A DNA stretch of 64,000 bases from Ponticaulis sp. Its GTDB lineage: Bacteria > Pseudomonadota > Alphaproteobacteria > Caulobacterales > Hyphomonadaceae. The notes below the pieces were generated by a model. That model ran no database searches and was not told where the DNA came from. It was given only the letters and a program-made list of their open reading frames with translations. Below are positions 62,476 to 64,000 of the stretch, one piece after another. A program made the translations under genes and the position numbers. The stretch's first letter is position 1, and the number at the start of each line of letters is the position of its first letter. Location: the NCBI GenBank assembly GCA_002692725.1, contig NZLU01000039.1:186001-250000 (forward strand), given 5' to 3'.

Positions 62476-63626
62476 AAGCTCAGACCAATACCTGTTCCGA
62501 TAACAAAGCCATCCGTACCATAGCTGCTGGAGAAGGACGGGTCGCTGTAGGTATTATCATAGTCGACATAGGCACCGAATGTGTTGAGCTTCACACCCGC
62601 TGCAAGCTCGTAGGAAATGCCTGCAGTGATAACCTGGTTTTCGACATCCTGATTGGATGAGTATGTGCCAGAGCCATAATCATATTCGTTGGAGCCATTG
62701 AGGTAGCTGATACCAAAATTCCACGGCCCTGTGGTGTAGCTGACGCCCACATCGTAAGAGGATTCATCCTGATCCGAGAACGCGTTCACTTCTGCGAAAG
62801 AGCCACCAATCCGGAAGCCTTCATAACCAAGGTTAAGGCCAAAGCCATAAACTTCAGGATCATTTTCGTTTGTGGTGTAGGTGTTGCTCGGCGCATCGGC
62901 CACGCCATAGCGTCCGCTTAGCCCAACAGTCAGCCCGCTGTCGAATGTGTGGTCATAGTTTGCGCCGATATCGAAGAAATTACAGGTGTTATAGTTGCAA
63001 TCCGACCGATCGTCATCGCGCTGGCCGTCGCGCGCATAAGATAGGCCGAGCTGGAAACCCGCAAATCGTGGTGTGAAATAGGTAATCCGAACCGGTTCAT
63101 CTGAATCGTAGTTTTCGAGATAGGTCGATCCGAGTGTGTGCCGGAACAGCGATCCTTCGAACTCGCGCGTCACTGGCGAGTGTTCCAAGATCTGTGCGAA
63201 GCCCTCAGGATGATGATCGGAAACACCAACGATCGGAGCACCGTAGTGAGATTTGTAGCCGGCTGAGTTTTGAGACCCGATCAGGATTTCGCCAAAGCTG
63301 CCTTTTACGAATGCAGTCGCCTCGTCGATGTCGACATCGTCGCCCCCGTTATCGTCGGCAAATCCTTCCAACTGGATATCAACACCAATTTTGAGGCCGT
63401 TATCGAGTGTGATTTCGGGTTTGACATAGAATTCCATGTCTGTGTCCAGATCGACACCATCGAAATCGGGCTCATTTGTGATGCCTTTATAATCTGACGA
63501 TCCGTAAGCGATGAATTGCTCAGCATAGCCACCGAGACTTATTTCCCACTCAGCGGCCTGTGCTTGTGTCGCGATAGCAGCGCTGGCTGCCATGACAGCT
63601 GCACCTTTGAGAATTTTCTTAAGCAT
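62472..63626 (-). CDS. General porin (OMP_b-brl / Porin_4 type)
   Basis: 384 aa. Signal peptide cut after ATQAQA. The mature chain begins EWEISLGGYAEQFIAYGSSD, has the conserved DVQL-type barrel strands ending GTGIGLSF with C-terminal Phe, and an Asp-rich internal loop DNGGDDVDIDEATAF near residue 90. Outer-membrane diffusion channel. Its 3' end overlaps the stop of the convergent methyltransferase by 4 bp. Confidence 0.92.
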   Translation of the reverse strand: MLKKILKGAAVMAASAAIATQAQAAEWEISLGGYAEQFIAYGSSDYKGITNEPDFDGVDLDTDMEFYVKPEITLDNGLKIGVDIQLEGFADDNGGDDVDIDEATAFVKGSFGEILIGSQNSAGYKSHYGAPIVGVSDHHPEGFAQILEHSPVTREFEGSLFRHTLGSTYLENYDSDEPVRITYFTPRFAGFQLGLSYARDGQRDDDRSDCNYNTCNFFDIGANYDHTFDSGLTVGLSGRYGVADAPSNTYTTNENDPEVYGFGLNLGYEGFRIGGSFAEVNAFSDQDESSYDVGVSYTTGPWNFGISYLNGSNEYDYGSGTYSSNQDVENQVITAGISYELAAGVKLNTFGAYVDYDNTYSDPSFSSSYGTDGFVIGTGIGLSF

Positions 63627-63870
63627 GTTCTTCCCACCTCACTCGTCTACAGAGTTGATAAGGCTAACATGTTTACCCATAGAGAGTCTTTATGGGGGCT
63701 GTTTCAGCCCAGACTGGGGGTTAAGGAGAATTCTTCTAAAAAATCAGGCGGTTCTATTGTAAACGAAGGAAATTATTGTGTTTGACCTTAATGAAATAAC
63801 CGGAAGAATCTTTCAAAAAAGCATGAAGTGTTGCTGCCAAGACACAGAAATTTCTGGAGAAATCCAATGC

Positions 63871-64000
63871 TTATGAGGGTTTTTCAGCCTGGTGCGCCTT
63901 TTTGGCCTCCAGAATTTTCGCCTTTAGTTTGGGCGTCAGACTTGGATTGGCGGCAATAATATTGCCGGTGTTCAGCAAGTCTCCGCCATCGATATCTTCG
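63871..64000 (-). CDS. C-terminal end of an unidentified CDS, 5' cut by window edge
   Basis: Minus-strand frame from base 63999 to TAA at 63871-63873, no internal stop: about 42 residues with GGDLLNTGNIIAANPSLTPKL and a basic helical tail KAKILEAKKAHQAEK. The composition and tail look like a real protein end, but no family was recognised. Confidence 0.55.
   Translation of the reverse strand, partial: EDIDGGDLLNTGNIIAANPSLTPKLKAKILEAKKAHQAEKPS

Overview
The window looks like a piece of an alphaproteobacterial chromosome, most likely an aquatic, aerobic member of the Caulobacterales/Maricaulales (Hyphomonadaceae-like). The evidence is the gene mix rather than a marker gene: an Oar-type TonB-dependent receptor, a (2S)-methylsuccinyl-CoA dehydrogenase of the ethylmalonyl-CoA pathway, a granule-type protein under PhaR-like TGC-N3-GCA sites, OpgG/OpgH periplasmic glucan genes, a class I ribonucleotide reductase without an ATP cone, single-domain response regulator, AGCS symporter and many secreted or lipoprotein-type hypotheticals. 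I saw no rRNA, tRNA, CRISPR array, transposase or phage module; the tail-collar protein cut by the left edge is not enough to call a prophage.

Layout. 1-8.2 kb: tail-collar protein end, corrinoid adenosyltransferase, a 202-bp tandem repeat, HIG1-type membrane protein, a TIR receptor-like protein, sulfotransferase, small zinc-ribbon and TfoX proteins, a dihaem cytochrome c-rhodanese fusion, and methylsuccinyl-CoA dehydrogenase. 8.3-20.3 kb: PH-domain and two-TM beta-rich membrane proteins, Rieske oxygenase, M20 peptidase, receiver protein, Na+/alanine symporter, HAD phosphatase plus lipoprotein, pterin dehydratase, orphan barstar, SDR, beta carbonic anhydrase, TtcA. 20.3-32.8 kb: a repeat-rich gap, YggT-FolD, HNH protein, acyltransferase, BaiN-type flavoprotein, the alpha-2-macroglobulin/PBP1C pair and MsrA. 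32.9-43.8 kb: GT39 transferase, then four polyamine genes (AdoMet decarboxylase, agmatine deiminase, N-carbamoylputrescine amidase, ornithine/lysine decarboxylase) spread around a large highly expressed Oar receptor, a phasin-like/HhH protein and glutamate racemase. 44-64 kb: PstS-like lipoprotein, nrdB and nrdA separated by about 8.6 kb, a His-rich metal-type TonB receptor pair, a PTP-like phosphatase, secreted hypotheticals, opgGH, a methyltransferase, a porin and a truncated last CDS.

How genes work together (inference from families): the corrinoid adenosyltransferase could supply adenosylcobalamin to the mutases of the ethylmalonyl-CoA pathway in which Mcd acts; the PHA-granule candidate fits the same C4/acetyl-CoA metabolism. 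The polyamine genes together give agmatine to putrescine, ornithine to putrescine and decarboxylated AdoMet for spermidine. nrdA and nrdB, although separated, both carry NrdR-box-like sites. YfhM-like alpha-2-macroglobulin and PBP1C form the conserved periplasmic defence/repair pair, and OpgG/OpgH make osmoregulated glucans.

No clear multi-gene new system was found. The best candidates for a second look are the TIR-TM protein with a duplicated periplasmic Cys domain, the five-fold helically phased A-tracts before a Cap15-like two-TM protein, the dihaem cytochrome c-rhodanese fusion, a perfect Shine-Dalgarno-sequestering hairpin before a TTG-started beta-propeller gene, the PhaR-type double operator, the NrdR sites including a perfect box far upstream of nrdA, and a minus-strand terminator that suggests an unannotated small RNA near 20.7 kb. 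Coordinates of starts were chosen by Shine-Dalgarno sequence and family length; no database searches were possible.
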